From PALSA-894 sp963828625 (GTDB lineage Bacteria; Pseudomonadota; Alphaproteobacteria; Rhizobiales; Xanthobacteraceae), in the NCBI GenBank assembly GCA_963828625.1, contig CAWHEX010000003.1, positions 124,001 through 188,000 of the forward strand: 64,000 nucleotides of DNA, given 5' to 3'. Positions 9,149 to 18,615 of the stretch are shown here, one piece after another (the first letter of the stretch is position 1; each line of letters starts with the position of its first letter). The notes below the pieces were generated by a model. That model was not told where the DNA came from and did not search any database. It saw only the letters and a program-made list of their open reading frames with translations. The translations under genes were made by a program, and so were the position numbers.

Positions 9149-10282
9149 ATGGAAATGCTTGGCAATATCGGCTCGTGGGGCGGATGGCTGACCGGCTACG
9201 TCGTCCCGTTTCTGTTCGTCCTGACCGTCGTCGTCTTCTTCCATGAGCTTGGCCATTTCCTGATCGCGCGCTGGTGCGGCGTTCGCGTGCTGGTGTTCTC
9301 CGTCGGGTTCGGGCCCGAGCTGTTCGGTTTCAACGACCGCCACGGCACGCGCTGGAAGGTGTCCGCTATTCCGCTCGGCGGTTACGTGAAGTTCTTCGGC
9401 GACGAGAACGCCGCGAGCGTGCCTGATGCCGACGCCGTCCAGCAGATGAGCGAGACGGAGCGGCGCGAAAGCTTCTTTTTCAAACCTGTCCGTCAGCGCG
9501 CCGCGATCGTCGCGGCCGGACCGATCGCGAATTTCCTGCTCGCGATCGTGATCTTCGCGGCGGTGTTCACCTTCTACGGCAAGCAGGCGACGCCGGCGCG
9601 CGTCGAAACTGTGCAGCCGAACAGCGCGGCACTCGCCGCCGGCTTCCAGGCCGGTGATCTGATCGTCGCGATCAACGGCAAGAAGATCGAGACCTTCACC
9701 GACATGCAGCGCCTCGTGAGCGCGAGCGCGGGCGAAGCCTTGACCGTCGACATCGAGCGCGGTGGCGTGCGCCAGAGCCTGAAGGCGACGCCGAAGCTCA
9801 CCGAGATGAAGGACAACTTCGGCAACGTGCACCGCATCGGCGTGCTCGGGATCAGCGGCGCGCGCGAGCCGCCGGTCCCGGTCGATCCGCTGACCGCAGT
9901 GAAGCTCGGCGTCGAAGAAACCTGGTTCGTGGTCGAGCGGACGCTGTCCTATCTCGGCGGCGTCGTTACCGGCCGCGAGTCGGCGGACCAGCTCGGCGGG
10001 CCGATCCGGATCGCGCAGGTGTCCGGGCAGGTGGCGACCGCGGGATTCGTCGCGCTGATCCACCTGGCTGCGGTGCTTTCGATCTCGATCGGGCTCCTGA
10101 ACCTGTTTCCAATCCCGCTTCTCGATGGCGGCCACCTTTTGTTCTACGCAATCGAGGCCATTCGCGGCCGTCCGTTGTCGGATCGGGCGCAGGAGTACGG
10201 GTTCCGCATTGGGCTCGCCATTGTCTTATTGTTAATGATATTCGCGACCTTCAACGACATTCTTCACCTTGCCAGTTTGTGA
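9149..10282 (+). CDS. rseP: Site-2 zinc metalloprotease RseP
   Basis: A 377-residue intramembrane metalloprotease that cleaves anti-sigma factors and remnant signal peptides. The zinc motif HELGH occurs in 'VVFFHELGHFLIARW' within the first membrane helix. A PDZ domain follows at roughly residues 145-220 ('QPNSAALAAGFQAGDLIVAI'), and the third zinc-ligand motif is in 'NLFPIPLLDGGHLLFY' near the C-terminus. There is only one PDZ domain. The start at 9149 places the HELGH helix near residue 30, as in the family. It precedes bamA. Confidence 0.96.
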   Translation: MEMLGNIGSWGGWLTGYVVPFLFVLTVVVFFHELGHFLIARWCGVRVLVFSVGFGPELFGFNDRHGTRWKVSAIPLGGYVKFFGDENAASVPDADAVQQMSETERRESFFFKPVRQRAAIVAAGPIANFLLAIVIFAAVFTFYGKQATPARVETVQPNSAALAAGFQAGDLIVAINGKKIETFTDMQRLVSASAGEALTVDIERGGVRQSLKATPKLTEMKDNFGNVHRIGVLGISGAREPPVPVDPLTAVKLGVEETWFVVERTLSYLGGVVTGRESADQLGGPIRIAQVSGQVATAGFVALIHLAAVLSISIGLLNLFPIPLLDGGHLLFYAIEAIRGRPLSDRAQEYGFRIGLAIVLLLMIFATFNDILHLASL

Positions 10283-10456
10283 CCGTGGCCGATCAGCAAC
10301 GCATTGATACGAAAAGGCGATTCGTCGCTCCCTTGGTTAAAGAGTTTGGTTTCCTTGGACGGCGGATAGAGGTAAAAAATAAACCTTCGGGACACAGATT
10401 CCGCCAAGTTGTGCTTCAAAGGGCGACTGGGACTTAAAGGGTAGGGCGCATAGCGC

Positions 10457-12974
10457 ATGAGACTATGGGTGCGGATCCGGGCACTGGCCGTTGCTGGCTT
10501 GGTTCTCGGCGGGGTGTTTTTCGGTGTGAGCGTTGCGTCTCTGGCGACGGCAAGCAGTGCCGTGGCGCAGACCGCGACGTCTATCGTCGTCGAAGGTAAC
10601 CGCCGGGTCGAGAGCGACACCATCCGTTCGTACTTCCGGGTCCAGCCGGGAGAACGCCTCGACGCGCTCAAGGTGGACGAAGGCATCAAGGCGCTGATCG
10701 CGACCGGTCTGTTCGCCGACGTGCGTCCGACCTTCTCCGGCAACCGCCTCATCGTCACGGTCGTCGAAAACCAAGTCATCAGCCGCATCCAGTTCGAGGG
10801 CAACAAGCGCGTCAAGGACGAGCAGCTCTCGCAGGAAATCCAGTCGAAGCCGCGCGGCTCGCTGTCACGGCCGACCGTGCAGGCCGACGTCCAGCGTATC
10901 GTCGAGATTTATCGCCGCACCGGCCGCTACGACGTGCGTGTCGATCCGAAGATCATCGACCGGCCGAACAACCGCGTCGATCTCGTGTTCGAGATCAACG
11001 AAGGCGGTAAGACGAGCGTCAAGGAGATCGATTTCGTCGGCAATCGCGCCTATTCGACGTGGCGTCTGCGCGACGTGATCAAGACCGGCCAATCGAGCAT
11101 TCTGAGCTTCCTCAAGAACAACGACCTCTACGATCCCGACCGCATCGAATCCGACCGCGAACTGCTGCGCCGCTGGTACCTGAAGAACGGTTACGCGGAC
11201 GTGCGCATCGTGTCGGCGGTGGCCGAGTTCATCCCCTCGCGCAACGGCTTCGTGCTGACCTTCACGATCGAAGAGGGCGATCGCTACGCCTTCGGTCCGG
11301 TCGATATTCAGGTCGGCGTGCGTGACGTGGATCAGGGTCTCTTGCGCAGCAAGCTCCGCTTCGCGCCGGGCCAGACCTACAACGCCGAAGCGGTCGAGAA
11401 ATCGACCGAGGAAATGACGATCGAGATGTCGAAGCGCGGCTACGCCTTCGCGCAGATCCGTCCACGCGGCGACCGCAATTTCGAGACCCGTCAGATCAGT
11501 GTCGTGTTCACCGTGGAGGAAGGCGCGCGCGCCTACATCGAGCGGATCAACGTGCGCGGCAATACGCGCACGCGCGACTACGTGATCCGCCGCGAGTTCG
11601 ATATCGCCGAAGGCGACGCCTATAACCGCGTGCTGGTCGATCGCGCCGAGCGGCGGCTGAAGAACCTGAATTATTTCAAGTCGGTCAAGGTCACCAACGA
11701 GCCGGGCTCGGCATCGGACCGCATCATCCTCAACGTCGACGTCGAAGAGCAATCGACCGGTGAGTTCTCGGTCGCAGGCGGCTATTCGACCGCCGACGGC
11801 CTGATTGCGGAAGTCTCGGTCGGCGAACGCAACCTGCTCGGGCGCGGTCAGATCGCGCGCGCATCGGTCACTTACGGCCAGCGTACGCGCGGCGTCGAGT
11901 TCTCGTTCGGCGAGCCGTACTTCCTCGACTATCGCCTCGCGTTCGGCATCGACGTATTCGCCAAGCAGGTCGATGCGTCGTCATCGTACGTCTACCGCCA
12001 GGAGACGATTGGCGCCGGCTTCCGCTTCGGCATCCCGCTGCGCGAGGACCTCGCACTGCAGCTGCGTTACTCGGCCTACCGGCAGCAGATCGACCTCGAT
12101 CAGATGCTGCGCAACTGTAACAACATCAACCCGAACTTCGGGCTCGACCCGCTCAGTCCCTCGAGCTACCCGACCGCGGGTGCGTACGGCATGACGCCTG
12201 CGACGACCCCGCCGCCGGGCTTTACCGGCCTCACCAATTGCTATCTCGACGGCGAAGCGTCCGCGGCGGTCAAGCAGCAGGTCGAACTCCGGGCCGGCAA
12301 TCGTTTCGCTGGTCGGCTACAGCCTCGTCTACAACACGGTCGACAACAACCGCAGCCCGACCCGCGGCCTGCTCGCCGAACTGCGTCAGGATTTCGCGGG
12401 CATCGGCGGCGACGTCAACTTCATCCGCACCACCGGCGACGTGCGCTGGTACTACGAGATCATGTCCGACATCGTTTCGGTCCTGCATCTGCAGGGCGGA
12501 CACGTGACCGGATGGGGCGACAAGTCGCTGCGCATGCTCGACCACTTCCAGATGGGGCCGAACCTCGTGCGTGGCTTTGCGACGGCCGGCATCGGCCCGC
12601 GCGATCTCACGATCGGCACATCGCAGGATGCGCTCGGCGGCACGATGTACTGGGGCGCCTCAGTCGAGACGCAGATTCCCGTGTACGGCGTACCGAAGGA
12701 TTTCGGCATGAGGATCGCGCTGTTCGCCGACGCCGGCGCGGTTTGGGGCTACACCGGTCCGCGCGCCTTCCCGATAACCGGTACTGCGATCACAACGACC
12801 GATCCGTTTACCGGCAAGGACACGGATTCGATGACGGTCCGTACGTCCATTGGTGCGGGCCTGATTTGGGATTCGCCTTTCGGTCCCATCCGCATCGACT
12901 ATGCATTCCCGCTCACCAAAGATCCGAACGACCGCGTGCAGGAGCTGCGCTTCTCCGGCGGCACGAAGTTCTAA
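10457..12974 (+). CDS. bamA: Outer membrane protein assembly factor BamA (frame-broken)
   Basis: Inserts beta-barrel proteins into the outer membrane. A signal peptide at residues 1 to about 36 ends in 'SSAVAQ', followed by five POTRA repeats (roughly residues 40-440) and a 16-strand barrel. The frame breaks at about 12288-12293, where one extra C lies before 'PAIVSLVGYSLVYN'; the continuation then reads to the normal end 'VQELRFSGGTKF' at 12974. The restored length is 838 residues, slightly longer than usual because of a Gly/Pro-rich extracellular loop near residues 560-600. It sits between rseP and lpxD; a skp gene, common here in gammaproteobacteria, is absent. Confidence 0.94.
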
Positions 12975-13002
12975 GGTCGAGCGGCGCCACGGTTTGGGTG
13001 GC

Positions 13003-14058
13003 ATGACCGAGCCTCTATTCTTCGAACGCCCCACGGGGCTGACCGCGCAAGAGATCGCGGCGCTCACGGGCGCCGTCATGCGTGCGGGTGCCGCACCCGA
13101 GCGGCGCGTCGCCGGCGTCGCGCCGCTCGATCGCGCAGGCCCGGGCGAGCTTGCGTTCATGCAGAGCCCGAAATTCGCGGACCAGTTCGCCGGCACGCGC
13201 GCCGGCATCTGTTTGACGACGGAGAAGTTTGCCGACAAGGCTCCGGTGAATGTGGCGCTGCTGATCACGCCCGCGCCGTACCGGGCATTCGTCGCGGTGG
13301 CGCAGAAGCTCTACCCCGGCGCGATGCGTCCATCCTCGCTATTCGAGGCGAGCGGTGTGTCGGCGGGCGCTCTCGTTCACCCGACCGCGCGGCTTGAATC
13401 CGGCGTTGTGATCGACCCGGCAGCGGTGATTGGGCCGCGTGCGGAAATCGGCGCGGGCACGATCATCGGGCCGACGGCCGTGATCGGACCGGAGGTGCGC
13501 ATCGGGCGCGATTGCGTCATCGGTGCGAGCTGCACGATCGTGCACGCGTTGATCGGCGACCGCGTGATCGTCCATGCCGGCGCGCGGATCGGACAGGACG
13601 GCTTCGGCTTCATTCCGGGCGCAGGCGGCCACGGCAAGGTGCCGCAGGTCGGCCGTGTCATTATCCAGGATGGCGTGGAGGTCGGCGCGAATACCACGAT
13701 CGACCGCGGCGCGATCCGCGACACCGTGATCGGGGAGGGCACCAAGATCGACAACCTCGTCCAGATCGCCCACAACGTCGAGATCGGCCGGCACTGCGTC
13801 CTCGCGGCGCATACCGGCATCTCCGGGAGCTGCACGATCGGAGACTATGTCATGATGGGCGGCCGGGTCGGGATCACCGACAACGTCACGATCGGTGCGG
13901 GAGCGATGATCGCGGCCGGCAGCGGAGTGATGTCGCATATCCCGGCGGGCGAGAAATGGGGCGGCGCACCCGCGCAGCCGGCGCGCGAATGGCTCAAGGC
14001 CAACGCCGCGTTGCGGCGGCTCGCGCGGCGAAGCGCAGCTCGCGGGGACGACGAATGA
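13003..14058 (+). CDS. lpxD: UDP-3-O-acylglucosamine N-acyltransferase
   Basis: A 351-residue acyltransferase that adds the N-linked hydroxyacyl chain in lipid A synthesis. The N-terminal UDP-binding domain (about 1-100, with 'GELAFMQSPKFADQF') is followed by a left-handed beta-helix of hexapeptide repeats ('IGPRAEIGAGTIIGPTAVIG'). The catalytic His is probably in 'QIAHNVEIG'. Start at 13003 follows the bamA stop by 28 bases. The stop overlaps the fabZ start by 4 bases (ATGA). Confidence 0.96.
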   Translation: MTEPLFFERPTGLTAQEIAALTGAVMRAGAAPERRVAGVAPLDRAGPGELAFMQSPKFADQFAGTRAGICLTTEKFADKAPVNVALLITPAPYRAFVAVAQKLYPGAMRPSSLFEASGVSAGALVHPTARLESGVVIDPAAVIGPRAEIGAGTIIGPTAVIGPEVRIGRDCVIGASCTIVHALIGDRVIVHAGARIGQDGFGFIPGAGGHGKVPQVGRVIIQDGVEVGANTTIDRGAIRDTVIGEGTKIDNLVQIAHNVEIGRHCVLAAHTGISGSCTIGDYVMMGGRVGITDNVTIGAGAMIAAGSGVMSHIPAGEKWGGAPAQPAREWLKANAALRRLARRSAARGDDE

Positions 14059-14507
14059 GCGGCACCACGGTCGAGGCGGCGGGCATCAAGGAAATCCTCG
14101 AGGCGCTGCCGCACCGCTATCCGTTCCTGATGATCGATCGCGTCGTCTCCCTGCATGGTGATGAGTCCGCGATCGGCATCAAGAACGTGACATTCAATGA
14201 GCCACAGTTCATGGGGCACTTCCCGGGCAACCCGGTTTTTCCGGGTGTGCTGATGATCGAAGGCATGGCCCAGACGGCCGGCGTGCTGTGCATTACGTCC
14301 GGCATCGTCGGAAAGGCCAAGGCGGTCTTCTTCATGACCATCGACAAGGCCAAATTCCGCAGGCCGGTCGGGCCGGGCGACGTGATTGAGTATCACATGA
14401 AGAAGAAAACACGGCGGAAGAACATGTGGTGGTATTTCGCCGAAGCCAAGGTCGGCGGCGAACTCGTCGCCGAAGCTGAAGTCGGCGCCATGCTGATCGA
14501 GGCGTGA
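14055..14507 (+). CDS. fabZ: 3-hydroxyacyl-ACP dehydratase FabZ
   Basis: A 150-residue hotdog-fold enzyme that dehydrates 3-hydroxyacyl-ACP in fatty acid elongation. The active-site His is in 'LPHRYPFLMIDRV' and the Glu in 'PGVLMIEGMAQTAGV', with 'GHFPGNPVFPG' between them. It competes with LpxA and LpxD for hydroxyacyl-ACP, which explains its conserved place inside the lpx cluster. It overlaps lpxD by 4 bases, and its stop shares one base with the lpxA ATG. Confidence 0.97.
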   Translation: MSGTTVEAAGIKEILEALPHRYPFLMIDRVVSLHGDESAIGIKNVTFNEPQFMGHFPGNPVFPGVLMIEGMAQTAGVLCITSGIVGKAKAVFFMTIDKAKFRRPVGPGDVIEYHMKKKTRRKNMWWYFAEAKVGGELVAEAEVGAMLIEA

Positions 14508-15322
14508 TGTCGGCGATCGATCACACCGCGCGCATCGCGCCGGGCGCTGTCATCGGAACTGGCGCGGAAATCGGCCCTTACTGCGTGATAGGGCCGAACG
14601 TTGTGCTCGGCGACAACTGCAAACTGATCGCGCAGGTGCACCTGACAGGCCACACGACTATCGGCGCCGGCACGACGATCTATCCTTTCGCGTCGCTCGG
14701 TACGCCGCCGCAGTCGGTCCACTATAAAGGAGAGCCGACGCGGCTTGTCGTCGGCGCGAACTGCCAGCTTCGCGAGAGCGTCACGATCAACACCGGCACG
14801 GTCGGCGGCGGCGGAGTCACGACCGTGGGCGACGGCTGCTTCCTGATGGTTGGCTCGCATGTTGGACACGACTGCCACGTCGGCAACGGCGTGATCATGG
14901 CGAATAACAGTATGCTCGGTGGCCATTGCCAGCTCGGCGACGACGTCTTTCTTGGCGGGCATTGCGCCGTGCACCAGCACGTCCGTATCGGCGAGAGCGT
15001 CATGGTCGCGGGTTTTTCGGCATTCGCGGACGACGTCATTCCCTACGGCTTCGTCCTCGAGCCGATCGCCCGGCTCGGCGGCGTCAATGTCGTCGGGATG
15101 CGCCGCCGCGGTGTCAGCAAGGATGGCATCCGCGCCGTGCAGCGGGCCTACGAAGTGCTGTTTGAGGGCGATGGTGAATTCGCGCCGCGCATTGACGCGA
15201 CCGAGGCCGAACTCGGCCACGTGCCGGAAGTGGCGAAGATCATCGCGTTCGTTCGCGAGAAGCGCCAGCGGCCTCTCATGCTGAGCAAGGTTCGTGGCCG
15301 TCGTGGCGACGATGCCGGTTGA
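14507..15322 (+). CDS. lpxA: UDP-N-acetylglucosamine O-acyltransferase
   Basis: A 271-residue enzyme catalysing the first step of lipid A synthesis, the 3-O-acylation of UDP-GlcNAc. Hexapeptide repeats form a beta-helix from residue 10 to about 185, with the catalytic His in 'MVGSHVGHDCHVGNG' near residue 125. The C-terminal helical domain contains 'GMRRRGVSKDGIRAVQRAY'. ATG at 14507 is chosen over the GTG at 14504 because 'MSAIDHTARIAPGA' is the usual family start. It is followed 3 bases later by lpxI. Confidence 0.96.
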   Translation: MSAIDHTARIAPGAVIGTGAEIGPYCVIGPNVVLGDNCKLIAQVHLTGHTTIGAGTTIYPFASLGTPPQSVHYKGEPTRLVVGANCQLRESVTINTGTVGGGGVTTVGDGCFLMVGSHVGHDCHVGNGVIMANNSMLGGHCQLGDDVFLGGHCAVHQHVRIGESVMVAGFSAFADDVIPYGFVLEPIARLGGVNVVGMRRRGVSKDGIRAVQRAYEVLFEGDGEFAPRIDATEAELGHVPEVAKIIAFVREKRQRPLMLSKVRGRRGDDAG

Positions 15323-15325
15323 CGC

Positions 15326-16225
15326 ATGGCTGAGGCACGCACCATTGATATGGCGCAAGCCGGCGGCGCGGATGGCGAAAGCCCGCTCGCGCTGATCGCG
15401 GGCGGCGGGTCGATCCCGATCACCGTCGCCAATGCTGTCGAACGGCGCGGTCGGCGTGTCGTGCTGTTTCCGGTGCATGGATGGGCTGATCCCGCGGCGA
15501 TCGGGAAGTTCAAGCACTATTGGCTTCCGCTGGCGAAGGCTGGGCTGTTTCGCCGCCGCGCGCGGGCCGAGGGGTGCCGTGACGTGGTGTTCGTCGGAAC
15601 GGCCGCGCGGCCGGCGCTGCGATCGCTGCGCGTCGACTGGCTGACGTTGTGGCTGCTTCCGCGTATCGTACGGGCCTATCGCGGTGGCGACGATCACCTG
15701 ATCTCGAGTGTCGCTGGCATCTTTGAAGACTACGGATTTCGCATCGTGGCTCCGCATGAAGCTGCACCGGAAATTCTGATGCCGGAGGGGCTGCTGGGCA
15801 GCAGGCGTCCTTCGGCACGCGATGAATCCGACATCGCACGCGCGTTGGCGCTGCTTGATGCGACGGGACCCTTCGACATGGGGCAGGGCGCGGTCGTCGC
15901 GAACAATCACGTGCTCGCCGTCGAGGCCGCGGAAGGCACCGATGCGATGCTTGCACGCATCGCGGACCTGCGTGCGCGGGGGCGCGTTGCCGCGCCGTCG
16001 GGCACCGGTGTTCTCGTGAAAGCCCCCAAGCCGCAACAGGATCGCCGTTTCGATCTCCCGGCGATCGGTCCTCGCACGGTCGAGGAAGCAGCGCGTGCAG
16101 GCCTTGCGGGTATCGCGGTCGTGGCGGGCGCCGCCATCGTGGCGGAGCCGGACGCGGTTGCGGCGGCGGCCGACAAGGCGAAGATTTTTGTTATCGGAAT
16201 CGGTTTCGGCCGGACCACGCCGTGA
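15326..16225 (+). CDS. lpxI: UDP-2,3-diacylglucosamine pyrophosphatase LpxI
   Basis: A 299-residue DUF1009-family protein. LpxI replaces LpxH in alphaproteobacteria, hydrolysing UDP-2,3-diacylglucosamine to lipid X. Visible features are 'ALIAGGGSIPITVANAV' at residue 31, 'WLPLAKAGLFRR', the 'GDDHLISSVAGIFEDYGF' segment and a C-terminal domain with 'FDMGQGAVVANNHVLAVEAAEGTD' (split here across two strands). Position between lpxA and lpxB confirms the call. Its stop overlaps the lpxB start by one base. Confidence 0.95.
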   Translation: MAEARTIDMAQAGGADGESPLALIAGGGSIPITVANAVERRGRRVVLFPVHGWADPAAIGKFKHYWLPLAKAGLFRRRARAEGCRDVVFVGTAARPALRSLRVDWLTLWLLPRIVRAYRGGDDHLISSVAGIFEDYGFRIVAPHEAAPEILMPEGLLGSRRPSARDESDIARALALLDATGPFDMGQGAVVANNHVLAVEAAEGTDAMLARIADLRARGRVAAPSGTGVLVKAPKPQQDRRFDLPAIGPRTVEEAARAGLAGIAVVAGAAIVAEPDAVAAAADKAKIFVIGIGFGRTTP

Positions 16226-17418
16226 TGGCGCCGCTCAAGCTGTCTCTGGTCGCGGCCGAGGAATCCGGTGACGTGCTTGGCGGGGCGCTGATGGCGGCGG
16301 TGCGCGCCGTGCGTCCAGGCACCGTGGCTTTCAGCGGGGTCGGTGGCCGCGCCATGCAGGCGCAAGGGCTGTCGAGCCCGTTCGATACCGCCGATCTCTC
16401 GATTATCGGGCTGTCGTCAATTCCGCGGAAGCTGCCGTTGATCTTCCGGCGCATCCGCGAAACATCCGACGCGATCATCGCCACACAGCCCGATGCCGTG
16501 ATCATCATTGACAGCCCGGACTTCACACACCGTGTGGCACGCCGCGTCCGGAGAGCCGCGCCGCAGATTCCGATCATCAACTACGCGCCGCCAACCGTGT
16601 GGGCCTGGCGACCGGGGCGCGCGCGTGCCATGCGCAGTTATGTCGACGAAGCGCTGGCGATCCTGCCGTTCGAGCCAGCGGCGTTCGCGCGGCATGACGG
16701 TCCGCACTGCACTTACGTGGGCCACCCGCTCGCCGAGCGGGTTGCGGAATTGCGCCCGAACGCCGAAGACGCGCGTCGGCGCATGGCCGGTCCGCCACTG
16801 CTTCTCGTTCTGCCCGGCAGTCGGAGAAGCGAGATCCGCCGCCTGGCAGCGATCTTCGGCGAGGCGATCGCACAGCTTGTGGCGCGCGCCGGCCCCGTCG
16901 AACTGGTGCTGCCGACGCTGCCGCACATCGCCGACGCTGTGAGCGATGCGACGGCGACATGGCCGGTCCGGCCGCGCATCGTGCTCGATCCGGCGGAGAA
17001 GCAGGCCGCATTTCGTACCGCGCGCGCTGCTCTCGCGGCATCCGGCACTGTCACACTGGAACTTGCCTTCGCGCAGGTGCCGACGGTCGCGGCGTATCGC
17101 ATCCCGACGTGGGAGGGCTTTATCTTCCGCATGATGGCGCAGATCGACACCGTGATCCTCGCCAACCTCGTGCTCGGCGAGCGCGCCGTGCCCGAATATC
17201 TCCAGAGCGAGTGCACGCCGGACCGGCTCGGCGCGGCCCTTGTGCCGCTGCTCGGCGACACGCCCGAGCGCCGCAGGCAGCTCTCGGCCTTTGCCCGGCT
17301 CGACACCGTCATGGACCTGCAGGGCGAGCCGCCGAGTGTCCGGGCCGCGAAGGCCGTTCTGGCCCTGGCCGCTCGCCATGCGGCTTCGGCACTACCATCG
17401 TCCGCGGCTTCGTGTTAA
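16225..17418 (+). CDS. lpxB: Lipid-A-disaccharide synthase
   Basis: A 397-residue GT19 glycosyltransferase that joins lipid X and UDP-diacylglucosamine into the disaccharide of lipid A. Motifs are 'LVAAEESGDVLGGALM' at the N-terminus, 'APPTVWAWRPGRARAM' in the middle and 'LLVLPGSRRSEIRRL' with a downstream 'ASGTVTLELAFAQVPTV'. ATG at 16225 is preferred over GTG at 16222. It ends the lpx cluster. Confidence 0.96.
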   Translation: MAPLKLSLVAAEESGDVLGGALMAAVRAVRPGTVAFSGVGGRAMQAQGLSSPFDTADLSIIGLSSIPRKLPLIFRRIRETSDAIIATQPDAVIIIDSPDFTHRVARRVRRAAPQIPIINYAPPTVWAWRPGRARAMRSYVDEALAILPFEPAAFARHDGPHCTYVGHPLAERVAELRPNAEDARRRMAGPPLLLVLPGSRRSEIRRLAAIFGEAIAQLVARAGPVELVLPTLPHIADAVSDATATWPVRPRIVLDPAEKQAAFRTARAALAASGTVTLELAFAQVPTVAAYRIPTWEGFIFRMMAQIDTVILANLVLGERAVPEYLQSECTPDRLGAALVPLLGDTPERRRQLSAFARLDTVMDLQGEPPSVRAAKAVLALAARHAASALPSSAASC

Positions 17419-17448
17419 CCGCTGCGGTTCGTCGGCGTCATCGGGCAT

Positions 17449-18498
17449 ATGGCAAAAACTCCTGTAAAATCAACGGGTCAAGCGGCCGGTAAATCGCGCC
17501 GCGCGGCCATCACGGCCGTGCAAGGCTATGTGCCGCCCGACGTTCTGACCAACGCCGAACTGGCCCACTTGGTGGACACCTCGGACGCATGGATCACCGA
17601 GCGTACCGGCATCAAGGAACGCCACATCCTGAAAGGGAAGGGGCTCGGCACCTCGCACATGGGCGCTGAGGCCGTGCGCGGCCTGCTGGAGAAGACCGGG
17701 ACGTTGCCGAAGGAGATCGATCTCCTGATCTGCGCCACGACGACGCCGGATTTCGTCTTTCCGTCGACCGCGAACCTGATCTGCGACATGTGCGGCATCC
17801 GCAATATCGGGTCGTTCGACGTGCAGGCCGCCTGCTCGGGCTTCATCTACGCGCTGACGATCGCGAAGCAGTTCGTCGAAAACGGCAGCGCGAAGAAAGT
17901 TATCGTCGTCGGCGCCGACAAGATGACCTCGATCCTCGACTACACCGACCGCGCAACCTGTGTGCTGTTCGGCGATGGTGCAGGCGCGGTGCTGATCGAG
18001 CCTTCGAAGAACGGTCACGGCATCCGCGATGTGCTGATCCGCTCCGACGGCGCCGGCATGCCGCATCTGCATCAGAAGGCGGGCGGCAGCCGCATGCCGC
18101 CGAGCGCCGAGACCGTCGCGCAGCGCCTGCATTACGTCCATCAGGAGGGCGCGCAGGTCTACAAGTTCGCCGTCGCCCGCATGGCCGAGATCTCAATGGA
18201 AGTCATGCTGCGCAACAAGCTCAATCCCGACAAGATCGACTGGCTGGTGCCGCACCAGGCTAACAAGCGCATCATCGAGGCGACCGCCGACCGGATGGGC
18301 CTGCCGATGGACCGCGTGATGGTGACCATCCACAAATACGGCAACACCACCGCGGCAACGATCCCGCTCTGCCTCTGGGACTACGAGTCGCGCCTGAAGG
18401 AAGGCGATCGACTGCTCATGGCGGCGTTCGGGGGCGGATTTACCTGGGCCGGGGCCTACGTGACATGGGGCTACGACGGCGCGTCTGCGGGGCATTGA
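17449..18498 (+). CDS. fabH: Beta-ketoacyl-ACP synthase III family
   Basis: A 349-residue thiolase-fold enzyme that condenses an acyl-CoA with malonyl-ACP to start fatty acid synthesis. The catalytic triad is visible: Cys129 in 'VQAACSGFIYAL', His269 in 'VPHQANKRII' and Asn299 in 'KYGNTTAATIP'. It is isolated after lpxB rather than next to plsX. The C-terminal part ('PLCLWDYESRLKEGDRLLMA') reads more like FabH of Bacteroidetes and related phyla than the alphaproteobacterial form I know, where 'HGNTSAASIPLAL' is usual. It may be a second, acquired FabH; that is my inference. Confidence 0.9.
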   Translation: MAKTPVKSTGQAAGKSRRAAITAVQGYVPPDVLTNAELAHLVDTSDAWITERTGIKERHILKGKGLGTSHMGAEAVRGLLEKTGTLPKEIDLLICATTTPDFVFPSTANLICDMCGIRNIGSFDVQAACSGFIYALTIAKQFVENGSAKKVIVVGADKMTSILDYTDRATCVLFGDGAGAVLIEPSKNGHGIRDVLIRSDGAGMPHLHQKAGGSRMPPSAETVAQRLHYVHQEGAQVYKFAVARMAEISMEVMLRNKLNPDKIDWLVPHQANKRIIEATADRMGLPMDRVMVTIHKYGNTTAATIPLCLWDYESRLKEGDRLLMAAFGGGFTWAGAYVTWGYDGASAGH

Positions 18499-18517
18499 GC
18501 ACCGGTTGTGGGCGATA

Positions 18518-18535
18518 AGCCACACCTCTGTGGCT
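18518..18535 (+). terminator. Weak hairpin after fabH
   Basis: A perfect 7-bp stem with a 4-base CCTC loop, 20 bases after the fabH stop. No T-run follows, so termination is only possible, not shown. Confidence 0.25.
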
Positions 18536-18615
18536 CTCGCGCATCGGGACCTTGCCGGATCATCGATTTCCTCGGACAATTTCCCTGCGGTTGAGGTTCT
18601 GGCAGCAGGGGGCAC

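Noticed and set aside
14393..16036. A 547-codon open frame antisense to lpxA/lpxI
   Set aside because: Shadow frame spanning two well-supported genes; no recognisable domain.
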